Assembly: GCA_026770585.1 (NCBI GenBank)
Contig: MU646963.1
Coordinates: forward strand, 172,152-182,789
Origin: Baffinella frigidus
Taxonomy: Eukaryota > Cryptophyceae > Cryptomonadales > Baffinellaceae
DNA: 10,638 nucleotides
Direction: 5' to 3'
The translations under genes were made by a program, and so were the position numbers. Within the stretch, counting starts at the first letter, position 1. Every line of letters starts with the position of its first letter. The notes under the pieces were generated by a model that saw nothing but the letters and a program-made list of their open reading frames with translations, made no database searches and had not been told where the DNA came from. This document shows, piece after piece, positions 6,301 through 10,634 of this stretch.

Positions 6301-8301
6301 AAAGACCCAGTGTATGCTGTACCGGGAAAGAGGACCTGCGGCGGTGATGGAGCAGCTTCTGGCGGCGGGGGCGGACACGGAGGCGGCGGTTCAGGCCAGG
6401 GGGAGGGGGGCAGGGATGCTGGCAGGGAGGGTTCGTTGTGCCAAACGCTGCGCTTCTTGCCATCCGTGTGAGGAGGAACTAGACTGGGTCCAAAAGGCCT
6501 GTTGTAAGTTGTACAGGGAATCTGGAAGCGGAGGCACAATCGTGCCTCCCTATTTTCCACCAAGTGCGGTTCCCATGCATCCTGGGACGATTTTACAACT
6601 CAGTTTGCACGGAGATGGTGTTCTTGCTCCTCGCGTTGCTTGTTGGTGTTAAGATGCTGTTTGCTTTTCACAGAAGGGGTTGAGGTTGTTCTGGTGTCTG
6701 CGTTTTGTCTGAGGCACGCATGTGGTCAGAGGTATGGGTCATGCATCGGTGTGGGCACGAGAAACACTCGAAAAAGAACAGACATAGAACGCAATTATTT
6801 GTGTCGGCATGTTCTAGCGGGAAGCGTCCTGTCTTGTTTCGTTATGTTTTGCACCCCTCTTGCGGTGTGGTGAAGAGGGTCGCGGGTGCGGGAGGGGGCG
6901 CACGCACTTGCGCGGAGAGAGGGGGTGCCTGCCTGATTGCTGCCGCGCGCCGCAGCTTGGAGAAACGCCGCTGCATTGGGCTGCGTCCGGAGGCCACGCG
7001 GCGGTGGTGGAACAGCTCCTGGCGGCGGGGGCGGAGAAGGACGCGACAGATGGGGTGAGGCGGGAGTGGGAGGCATGGTTCATGAAAGGGAAGGCTCGAG
7101 GGCCAGTTTGCTCTTTTTCTTGTTATCTTCGTTATTGGTTGTGTTTTGGTTCTTCAACAGGGTATGAGGTCATGTGTGATCTGTGTGTGAAGGACGTGTC
7201 TCGCGAAGGACACACTCCGGAAGGAGGATACGGTTGGGGGGAGGGGGGGGGGTTAGTGGGGGATATGGAAGACTCGAGGGCCAGTACTCATCTTTTCTTG
7301 GCATCTTTGTCACTGGGTGGTGTGGTCCGCAGCAGGTCATCAGGTCATTGTTGTTCTTCTTCGCTGTTTAAATTTAGGAGTGTGCATAATTGTTCGGCAA
7401 TCTTGCTAATGTTGTATTGCACCATTGCAAATTCGCACCACTTGGTGAAGAAATTGCAACACCGAATCCGTATTTGCAACGAAATTCCCCCAGGGACCTT
7501 ATCGGAGGCGCAGGACCGTTTAGATGGTCCGTGCAGGTAAGTAAGACCTTTTCAAATTCCAGGGCCTGCACGAGCGAGAGAGCGTTGACCGGTCCAGTAT
7601 TTTGGTGCCCCAGTCCACTCCCTGAGCCCCGCAATTGCCACAGCACGACTCAAACACTAAATTTAGGTTCTGCAATTCCCCCACGCACATGGTGCATGAA
7701 ATTGTTTTCTTATCGGACCCCGGACCACACAACATTCCTTGCGCCCTTGACCCCGTACTCTTCAAGCTCTCGCTCAATTTTTTTAGCCACACAAGATGGC
7801 ACCAACCCGGCGGACGCACAGTCCCTCTGCGGACGCAACAGCTTTGCTCGTCGAATCCCTGAACCTCAAAACCCTATATCCCTACACCCCTGTACTTCTG
7901 ACCTCAAGCCAGAAACCCGAAACCCAGAGGAACTTGACTGCCACAATCTGTGGCAACCCAGTGATCTACGACCCGCCCTACTCCCGCGACAAGACTCAGT
8001 GAAACTTGGGATCACGCGGAACCCCAGAGTTGTTGCACCCGCACCTACCCTACACCCTAATCCTGCAATTGCGCACCAGCGGGTGGTGGTTGCAGGGCGT
8101 ATCGTGGAGGTACGTAGACGGTGCGTCCGTTAAAGGTTTGGGGTGGATGCGTTTCTGGGTCGAGCGCTTGGGGGCGCAAGATTTTTGGAAGCTGATTCCT
8201 CCCCTGCGCCGCAGAGAGGACAGACGCCGCTGCAGGTCGCGGTGCACGAGGAGAACGAAAAGGTGGCAAAGATACTGCGCGAGGCTGGCGCGCGCGAGTA
8301 G
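119..8301 (+). CDS. U-box / NACHT / ankyrin-repeat protein (NLR-like probable E3 ubiquitin ligase), 8 exons
   Basis: My splice model joins 119-385, 511-4230, 4486-4605, 4762-4812, 5418-5516, 5811-5909, 6956-7054 and 8215-8301, giving 1513 residues. All introns are GT-AG and phase 0. Seen: a U-box (~252-322, GFMCPL and DPV motifs, then SPMT and PNVEVRQAI); a NACHT P-loop GAPASGKT (382-389); Walker B ILVDGLDE ending in DGLDE at 507-511; the STRE motif with Arg546; PFLLSLL (from 608); HLTVQEF (His735, Gln739, Glu740); and ankyrin repeats 1354-1513. Known: U-boxes recruit E2 ubiquitin-conjugating enzymes, NACHT domains are nucleotide-driven oligomerisation switches, and ankyrin repeats bind proteins. 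Inferred: an intracellular sensor that ubiquitinates targets or partners on activation. I chose the ATG at 119 because it is the first in frame after the C/A-rich leader and has G at +4. Domain calls are firm; exact splice sites are predicted and the natural ligand is unknown. Confidence 0.85.
386..510 (+). other. Intron 1 (125 bases)
   Basis: The donor is GTGCTC and the acceptor GATGGCAG. A second acceptor-like site with a better pyrimidine tract (CATTTTTAG, AG at 484-485) lies inside the intron, but it would enter exon 2 in the wrong frame. Reading through the intron gives a 188-residue dead-end product with a stop at 683-685. Confidence 0.7.
997..1209 (+). other. U-box domain (residues ~252-322)
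   Basis: The U-box is a RING-like fold without metal ligands that binds E2 enzymes. The segment shows the family order: F-x-CPL near its start (Cys256), M-x-DPV, G-x-TYDR, IxxWF, SPMT and PNVEVRQAIEK at its end. Length, about 70 residues, is typical. It lies upstream of the NACHT where NLR proteins carry their effector domain, which suggests ubiquitination is the output. The Pro-x-x-Phe of many U-boxes is replaced by Gln-Glu-Gly-Phe. Confidence 0.9.
1366..1893 (+). other. NACHT NTPase domain (residues ~375-550)
   Basis: STAND-class P-loop NTPase. The P-loop GAPASGKT has Lys388 as the expected phosphate-binding lysine. Walker B is LLILVDGLDE with the NACHT-typical DGLDE acidic patch (507-511), and the following strand ALVVSTRE carries the sensor arginine (546). 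No catalytic motif is missing. A Gly-rich insertion encoded by three G runs (nucleotides ~1478-1590) separates the P-loop helix from the next strand and probably forms a surface loop. Confidence 0.92.
2041..2493 (+). other. NACHT-associated helical / winged-helix region (residues ~600-750)
   Basis: It contains motifs that follow NACHT domains across eukaryotes: SPFLLSLLVNVF (from 607), then IPRRRNELYREQ, and FGHLTVQEFLAASFL with His735, Gln739 and Glu740. In characterised STAND proteins this region senses the bound nucleotide. Its presence with an intact P-loop argues for a working switch rather than a relic. Confidence 0.8.
2521..3348 (+). other. Probable ARM/HEAT-like helical region (residues ~760-1035)
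   Basis: It is rich in alternating amphipathic helices with recurrent Leu/Val/Ala spacing, for example near FEAIVTMLSHPSADLRAMTL, which resembles one ARM/HEAT unit. I cannot delimit repeats by eye, so the family call is inference from helix pattern only. It may act as the spacer or autoinhibitory scaffold between the NACHT and the ankyrin sensor. Confidence 0.4.
3349..3672 (+). other. Acidic low-complexity linker (residues ~1036-1143)
   Basis: It is rich in Asp, Glu, Gly, Ser and Ala and likely disordered. It contains a run of eight G (3376-3383) encoding Gly residues, and a short internal duplication: VDDSG-acid-R is encoded at 3571-3591 and again at 3607-3627. It separates two helical regions. 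Confidence 0.6.
4231..4485 (+). other. Intron 2 (255 bases)
   Basis: The donor is CAG|GTTTGC and the acceptor CGTGTCCCAG. Its first 42 bases match the first 42 bases of intron 3 without gaps, at about 36 of 42 positions. If retained, the frame adds 23 residues and stops at TGA 4300-4302, giving a 1352-residue protein without ankyrin repeats. A purely open-frame gene call would stop here and miss the C-terminus. Confidence 0.75.
4486..4605 (+). other. Exon 3, linker and first half of N-cap ankyrin repeat
   Basis: Forty codons, residues 1330-1369. It begins with a charged linker and ends with GKALLNAAWIGDLTK, the helix-1 half of an ankyrin repeat in the form typical of N-terminal capping repeats (ALLxAAxxGD). 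Donor ACCAAG|GTTGGG, phase 0. Confidence 0.75.
4606..4761 (+). other. Intron 3 (156 bases), splits the N-cap ankyrin repeat
   Basis: It runs from GTTGGG to CTTGGCAG and cuts the first ankyrin repeat between its two helices, unlike the introns around the internal repeats, which lie at repeat boundaries. Its donor-proximal 42 bases are shared with intron 2. Confidence 0.7.
4762..4812 (+). other. Exon 4, second half of N-cap ankyrin repeat
   Basis: Seventeen codons, residues 1370-1386, VRQLIACGADVNIADEK. This is the helix-2 and turn half of an ankyrin repeat (LI-x-x-GADVN). Joined to exon 3 in phase 0 it completes a repeat. The donor is GAGAAG|GTACTG. Confidence 0.75.
4813..5417 (+). other. Intron 4 (605 bases)
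   Basis: Visibly richer in A and T than the exons, with many stops in the three forward frames. I see no ankyrin-like or other coding segment up to about 5300. The last ~108 bases (from about 5310) are the upstream part of the first copy of the ankyrin cassette repeat and end in GCGCCGCAG. Confidence 0.65.
5310..5557 (+). repeat. Ankyrin cassette repeat, copy 1 (partial)
   Basis: Contains exon 5. The 68 bases before the acceptor differ from copy 2 at only two positions. Downstream, the first 28 bases from the donor are identical, then similarity fades by about 5557. The left edge near 5310 is approximate. Confidence 0.75.
5418..5516 (+). other. Exon 5, internal ankyrin repeat cassette A
   Basis: Exactly 99 bases, 33 codons, phase 0 at both ends, residues 1387-1419. 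It shows a full ankyrin signature: TPLHWAALQGH, AAVVEQLLAAGA. The acceptor is GCGCCGCAG and the donor GATGGG|GTGAGG. Compared with exon 6 it differs at 11 bases in 7 codons, every one a replacement. Codon 1 is Gly, codon 3 Lys, codons 11-12 Leu-Gln, codon 27 Glu, codon 31 Pro and codon 33 Gly. Confidence 0.85.
5569..6151 (+). repeat. Ankyrin cassette repeat, copy 2
   Basis: A 583-base unit containing exon 6 and parts of introns 5 and 6. It matches copy 3 (6704-7296) along its whole length, beginning at TTTGTCTGAGGCACGC and ending at ACTCATCTTTT. The 131 bases before exon 6 differ from copy 3 at two positions; the ~187 bases after it differ at about 13. Its right end abuts a truncated ankyrin exon at 6152. 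Confidence 0.85.
5811..5909 (+). other. Exon 6, internal ankyrin repeat cassette B
   Basis: 99 bases, 33 codons, phase 0, residues 1420-1452. Signature SPLHWAARQGH then AAVVEQLLAAGA. Acceptor GCGCCGCAG, donor GATTGG|GTGAGG. Codon 1 is Val, codon 3 Trp, codon 4 Ser, codon 11 Arg, codon 27 Lys, codon 31 Thr and codon 33 Trp. It carries aromatic and basic residues at the surface positions where exons 5 and 7 have small or acidic ones. Confidence 0.85.
6154..6197 (+). pseudogene. Truncated ankyrin exon, helix-2 half
   Basis: In frame from the GAG at 6153-6155 it encodes EMLLAAGAAKEAKNN, matching codons 19-33 of the live ankyrin exons without gaps and ending at a normal donor, AAT|GTGAGG. The first 18 codons are missing: sequence upstream of 6152 belongs to the cassette repeat unit, so a duplication breakpoint cut the exon. 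TTTTAG at 6148-6153 could act as an acceptor, but splicing there puts a 44-base exon out of frame. Confidence 0.6.
6296..6394 (+). pseudogene. Decayed or GC-donor ankyrin exon, full 33 codons
   Basis: Exactly 99 bases in phase 0 between an AG (6294-6295, GACTAG) and a GC in donor position (GTTCAG|GCCAGG). The 33 codons align to exons 5-7 without gaps: Gly13, Ala15-Val17, Glu19 to Ala26 (EQLLAAGA) and Ala30 are kept. The TPLH turn has become Thr-Gln-Cys-Met and Gly-His has become Gly-Pro. Either a dead exon or one spliced through a GC-AG intron; a fallback GT donor 39 bases further (AGG|GTTCG, after 6433) is also in phase 0. I left it out of the main model; including it gives 1546 residues. 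Confidence 0.55.
6488..6521 (+). pseudogene. Second ankyrin exon remnant, helix-1 half
   Basis: It aligns with the start of the 6296 exon at an offset of 192 bases (same GTC first codon, then Lys at codon 3 and LYRE at codons 8-11), but the acceptor has mutated from TAG to TGG and no helix-2 half follows. Confidence 0.5.
6704..7296 (+). repeat. Ankyrin cassette repeat, copy 3
   Basis: A 593-base unit containing exon 7, parallel to copy 2 at an offset of 1135 bases (1145 after a 10-base insertion near 6814-6824). Past 7296 the copies share nothing obvious. Confidence 0.85.
6956..7054 (+). other. Exon 7, internal ankyrin repeat cassette C
   Basis: 99 bases, 33 codons, phase 0, residues 1453-1485. 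Signature TPLHWAASGGH then AAVVEQLLAAGA. Acceptor GCGCCGCAG, donor GATGGG|GTGAGG. Codon 1 is Leu, codon 3 Glu, codons 11-12 Ser-Gly. It differs from exon 6 at 14 bases, 13 of them replacements, and carries the only synonymous change seen in the three exons (GAG to GAA at codon 19). Confidence 0.85.
7055..8214 (+). other. Intron 7 (1160 bases)
   Basis: To 7296 it is cassette copy 3. From about 7297 it changes character: no G runs, C-rich on this strand, with a recurring GCAATT-plus-CAC motif near 7632, 7671 and 8066. One forward frame (7390-8133) has no stop for 247 codons but no recognisable protein and no ATG near its start. A hairpin GGACC/GGTCC lies at 7513-7530. I see no ankyrin exon here. 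The unlike segment may be an inserted element; no terminal repeats or target-site duplication are visible. Confidence 0.55.
8215..8301 (+). other. Exon 8, C-cap ankyrin repeat and stop
   Basis: 28 codons plus TAG at 8299-8301, residues 1486-1513. It reads RGQTPLQVAVHEENE, then KVAKILREAGARE. The TPL turn and the two-helix spacing of an ankyrin repeat are kept, with polar replacements expected of a C-terminal capping repeat. The acceptor TGCGCCGCAG is the same as for exons 5-7, though flanking intron sequence is otherwise unrelated. Confidence 0.8.
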
Positions 8302-8500
8302 CCCTCGATCGTTCGTTTTGTCAGAAGCGAGAAGCACAGTGAACATGTATGGGTATTGAAAACGAAAAGAGCGGCGATTACAAAGAAAAGAGCGGTGATT
8401 ACAAAGAGAGGCTGGTGCCGATTTGAAGGAGGAGGTATCGGATGCCGAGAGTAGCAACGCATCCAAGAACAGTGTTTAAGTTAATAAAAACTTCCCGCCG
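8302..8500 (+). other. Probable 3' UTR
   Basis: Contains a 21-base direct tandem repeat (8364-8384 and 8385-8405) and leads to the poly(A) signal at 8483. No open frame of note. The transcript end is inferred from the signal only. Confidence 0.5.
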
Positions 8501-8593
8501 CTGTGCAGTCCCCCTCTCTCGTTTCGGCCATTTCTGACTCGCTACTGGATCCCGCCACTGCAAAGAGAGGCTTGTGCCGATTTTGAGGAGGAG
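8402..8593 (+). repeat. 33-base direct repeat spaced 159 bases apart
   Basis: 8402-8434 and 8561-8593 both read CAAAGAGAGGCT, then GTGCCGATT and GAGGAG-like ends, differing at about three positions. The pair brackets the poly(A) signal, so the gene's 3' end may have been partly duplicated. Confidence 0.6.
8483..8488 (+). promoter_or_regulatory. Poly(A) signal AATAAA
   Basis: A canonical AATAAA about 180 bases after the stop codon, in TTAATAAAAACTTCCC. It is the first on this strand after the gene. Other AATAAA hexamers at 9365-9370 and 9698-9703 have no gene attached and may be chance. Confidence 0.55.
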
Positions 8594-8599
8594 TCTCAA

Positions 8600-9061
8600 T
8601 TCCTTTTCAACGAAGACGGATTTCCGGATTTCTGTCTTTCACGGGTCGGATGGGCGATCCCAGGGGTGTTTCCGGGGTGGGTGGGCATGGGGGCATGGGC
8701 GGCTTCGGTTTCGAAATAGGGATGCCACGCGGGTCGCTCGGTGTCAACTTTCACGCGAGAGAGAATGCGTCCGTGTTCAGTTCCGGCACCTTTCTTCATT
8801 TAATGACACCACTTCATCAGCACTCTTAGCTCCCCCCAACCCTGACACCACCCACAAACTATCCTCGGGGCCTGCCCGCCCACCCCCCCACATGTTAGGA
8901 CCGGGTCCCGGATGGGCCCGCCTCAGGGGAAAAGGGCTCCAAGGGACCCGGTCCCCACACCACACACGTCCACTCCGCGTGATTTCCCCTCCCCGCCCCC
9001 ACCTCCACACTCGAAGGAGCACTTCTCGGCGTCTGGAAACCCTCGATTTCGTACCATAGGT

Positions 9062-9062
<1 letters not shown>
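8600..9062. other. Intergenic stretch, no feature recognised
   Basis: The open frames on both strands here are low-complexity by-products of C-rich sequence; no start context, domain or RNA gene is recognisable. The + strand becomes steadily more C-rich towards the poly-C tract. Confidence 0.5.
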
Positions 9063-9153
<91 letters not shown>

Positions 9154-9192
9154 CCCCCCCCCCCCGCGGGCGGCTAGGGGGGGGGGGGGGGG
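9063..9192. repeat. 88-base poly-C tract, C14, spacer and 16-base poly-G
   Basis: C88 (9063-9150), one T, C14 (9152-9165), an 11-base G/C-rich spacer, then G16 (9177-9192). The C14 and G16 runs can pair as a hairpin. The G-strand can form quadruplexes and the C-strand an i-motif. A tract this long could also be a sequencing or assembly artefact, so its true length is uncertain. Confidence 0.8.
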
Positions 9193-9714
9193 TTGCGTGA
9201 GACTTCGCCTGCAAGGGTCGCCCAAAATTAGGGGCACGCGCCGCCCCTAGGGTGGTTAGACTCCGAAGGGGTCAGGTTGAAGTTCATCTGCGCCACCAGC
9301 GCAGCGCGTCCACCTGGTCGAATCGGGAGGGGCATGAGACAACGCCTACAACGTGAATAGTGCCAATAAACTCTCGCTGGGTCCTTCGCATGCCTCGGCA
9401 GGAATGCATACATGGCTGCCGTGTGCGTAATAATACCGGCCTCCATCTCCCGCATCCTAGGAACACGCAAGGCAGTCACGACCGACCGTCTGGCTTCGGC
9501 GCCGTTCACAACGTCTCTCCCTTCCCTGCGCCTCCAGTCCCCGCTTTCGTGAAATGTTCAGAACACAAGGTAATGTGACATTTTTGTACCCTTTTAGAGT
9601 TCACACGACCTCTCCCGGGTCCCCTACTCAGACACAGCCTCGGTGGGGGTGCATACATGGCGACCGCGTTGGTAGTAATACAGGTCTCTCTCTGGGGAAT
9701 AAACGGTGATGCCG
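9193..9714. other. Intergenic stretch with one diverged repeat pair
   Basis: No gene recognised. A 39-base segment starting TGCATACATGGC at 9405-9443 recurs at 9650-9688 without gaps, with about eight mismatches. A GTAATG...TTTTAG pair at 9570-9597 resembles a 28-base intron but has no gene around it. Confidence 0.45.
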
Positions 9715-9825
9715 CCTTAGTTTTCTGGGCGCTGAGTAAACAGTGGAGCGACCGTAGCCATCTGGGCGCTGAACAAAGAGTGGTGTGACCTTAGCATGAT
9801 GGGTGCTGAGTGAACCCTAGGACGG
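9715..9825 (+). repeat. 37-bp minisatellite, three units
   Basis: Units 9715-9751, 9752-9788 and 9789-9825 are each exactly 37 bases. Shared positions include C-C-x-T-A-G near the start, TGGGCGCTGA or TGGGTGCTGA in the middle and a purine-rich tail. Similarity continues weakly on both sides (CTTAGGATG from 9827; GGGGAATAAACGGTG before 9711). Confidence 0.7.
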
Positions 9826-9979
9826 TCTTAGGATGTCTGTATGGGGGCCCGGTCCTCATCGAGGGCAAACGGTGCGTAGTTAGTAAGTTGGTCACTCTCC
9901 AATAGGCCTAGAACCTGTTTACAGGGACTTTGAGAGGTTAATGGAGAAGACGAAGAAGTGAACGGGTTGGGGACCTTGC

Positions 9980-10008
9980 CAGAAGGCCAAGACCACCTTG
10001 GCCTTCTG
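9980..10008. repeat. Perfect 12-bp inverted repeat with 5-base loop
   Basis: CAGAAGGCCAAG (9980-9991), loop ACCAC, CTTGGCCTTCTG (9997-10008). The right arm is also the start of a dispersed TTCTGxGCGCTGCGGGAGAG element. No T-run follows and no gene is attached, so it is not a terminator. Confidence 0.75.
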
Positions 10009-10106
10009 AGCGCTGCGGGAGAGGACGACACTATCGCCGGCGCAACAACCAAACCACACAGATTAGATACAACCGCAAGGGGATTGAGTGCCGAGTAGGC
10101 GCATGC

Positions 10107-10276
10107 ACCCTACGGTAGGGCCTTACGACCTGCCTAGGACCTCTAGGAGGTCAAATTTAACCTCCTGGCCACTCCACACAGCTGCAAAGGGATTTTGGGC
10201 CCAAATCGGGCCACCTTTCCGTTACCTTATCCGTAAGAACCCCCCCTATGCCCCTACGGGTTGCCTACCGTAGGGT
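10107..10276. repeat. Inverted repeat with nested palindrome
   Basis: ACCCTACGGTAGG (10107-10119) is perfectly complementary to CCTACCGTAGGGT (10264-10276). Between them, 10145-10166 is a near-perfect 22-base palindrome (AGGAGGT ... ACCTCCT around AAATTT, with one mismatched pair). A fold-back element is possible; no target-site duplication is seen. Confidence 0.6.
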
Positions 10277-10301
10277 CGTAGGTCTTATCGTTTAAGGATT
10301 A

Positions 10302-10351
10302 TTCAAAATCCCTTCAAAGCCCGCTGTTCAAAATCTCTTCAAAGTCCGCTG
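10302..10351 (+). repeat. 25-bp tandem duplication
   Basis: Units 10302-10326 and 10327-10351 begin TTCAAAATC and end CCGCTG, differing at two positions. Confidence 0.8.
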
Positions 10352-10601
10352 TGTGGTAAGGGATACGCTTATCTCCTGGGCAAGACCTTAGCCTTCTGGG
10401 CGCTGCGGGAGAGAACGTCACTAGCACCTGTATTCAGTGTGGGTACGCAGTGTGCTGGGGTGCGGGCGGTTACAGGATCCGGGGACTCACCTTAGCTTTC
10501 TGGGCGCTGCGGGAGAGGACGACGCTCGCGCCGCCCTGCGCGCCTGGTGCCCCGCGCGATGCCTTTGGAGAGTCGTACAACCCTGCCGAGAGAATGCGAT
10601 A

Positions 10602-10634
10602 AGAGAGAGAGAGAGGGAAGGAGAGAGAGAGAGC
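10602..10634 (+). repeat. GA microsatellite
   Basis: Imperfect (GA)n, interrupted once by GGGAAG at 10615-10620, close to the window edge. Confidence 0.9.

Larger units (their letters stand above)
6153..6521 (+). repeat. Tandem duplication of ~195 bases inside intron 6
   Basis: Block 6153-6327 and block 6350-6521 share, in order, an ankyrin helix-2 half, a G-rich intron start, a GTGAGGAGGAAC segment and an ankyrin helix-1 half. The offset is 197 bases at the left and 192 at the right. The unit boundary lies inside an exon, so the duplication created one complete 33-codon exon (6296-6394) flanked by two half exons. Confidence 0.65.
5910..6955 (+). other. Intron 6 (1046 bases) with decayed ankyrin exons
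   Basis: It holds the right part of cassette copy 2 (to 6151), a tandemly duplicated ~195-base block with ankyrin exon remnants (6154-6521), an unremarkable stretch (6522-6703), and the left part of cassette copy 3. G-rich runs occur at 6091-6108, 6199-6216 and 6400-6418. Whether any remnant is spliced into some transcripts cannot be told from sequence. Confidence 0.6.
10001..10525 (+). repeat. Dispersed element, three copies (GCGCTGCGGGAGAG core)
   Basis: Copies at about 9997-10030, 10386-10418 and 10492-10524 share CTTxGCxTTCTGxGCGCTG then CGGGAGAG and AACGTCACT or GACGACxCT. The first half matches the 37-bp minisatellite units, so all appear to be one family. Confidence 0.65.

Noticed and set aside
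7378-7536. An extra exon ending at the perfect donor CAG|GTAAGT
   Set aside because: Phase 0 acceptors before it (at 7332 and 7377) lead straight into stops (TAA at 7387-7389, or TTTAA shortly before), and no ankyrin sequence is present.
7865-8064. Degenerate telomere-like CCCTA motifs (AACCCTATATCCCTACACCCC; CCCTACACCCTAATCC)
   Set aside because: Only a few imperfect units in C-rich DNA; no array and no reason to place a chromosome end inside an intron.
8777-9250. Open frames across the poly-C tract on both strands
   Set aside because: They owe their length to poly-Pro or poly-Gly translation of the homopolymer and have no other protein character.
9333-9350. A tRNA T-arm-like GGTCGAATC
   Set aside because: No TTC in the loop, no matching stem, and no acceptor or D-arm at the needed spacing.
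9360-9578. A 72-codon open frame starting with ATG on the plus strand
   Set aside because: No recognisable domain, no flanking gene signals, and overlapping diverged repeat sequence; consistent with chance.
9570-9597. A 28-base intron-like segment GTAATG...TTTTAG
   Set aside because: Far shorter than the introns of this gene and no coding sequence lies on either side.
9715-10524. CRISPR array
   Set aside because: The 37-bp units are directly adjacent without spacers, the dispersed copies are irregularly spaced, and the DNA is eukaryotic.
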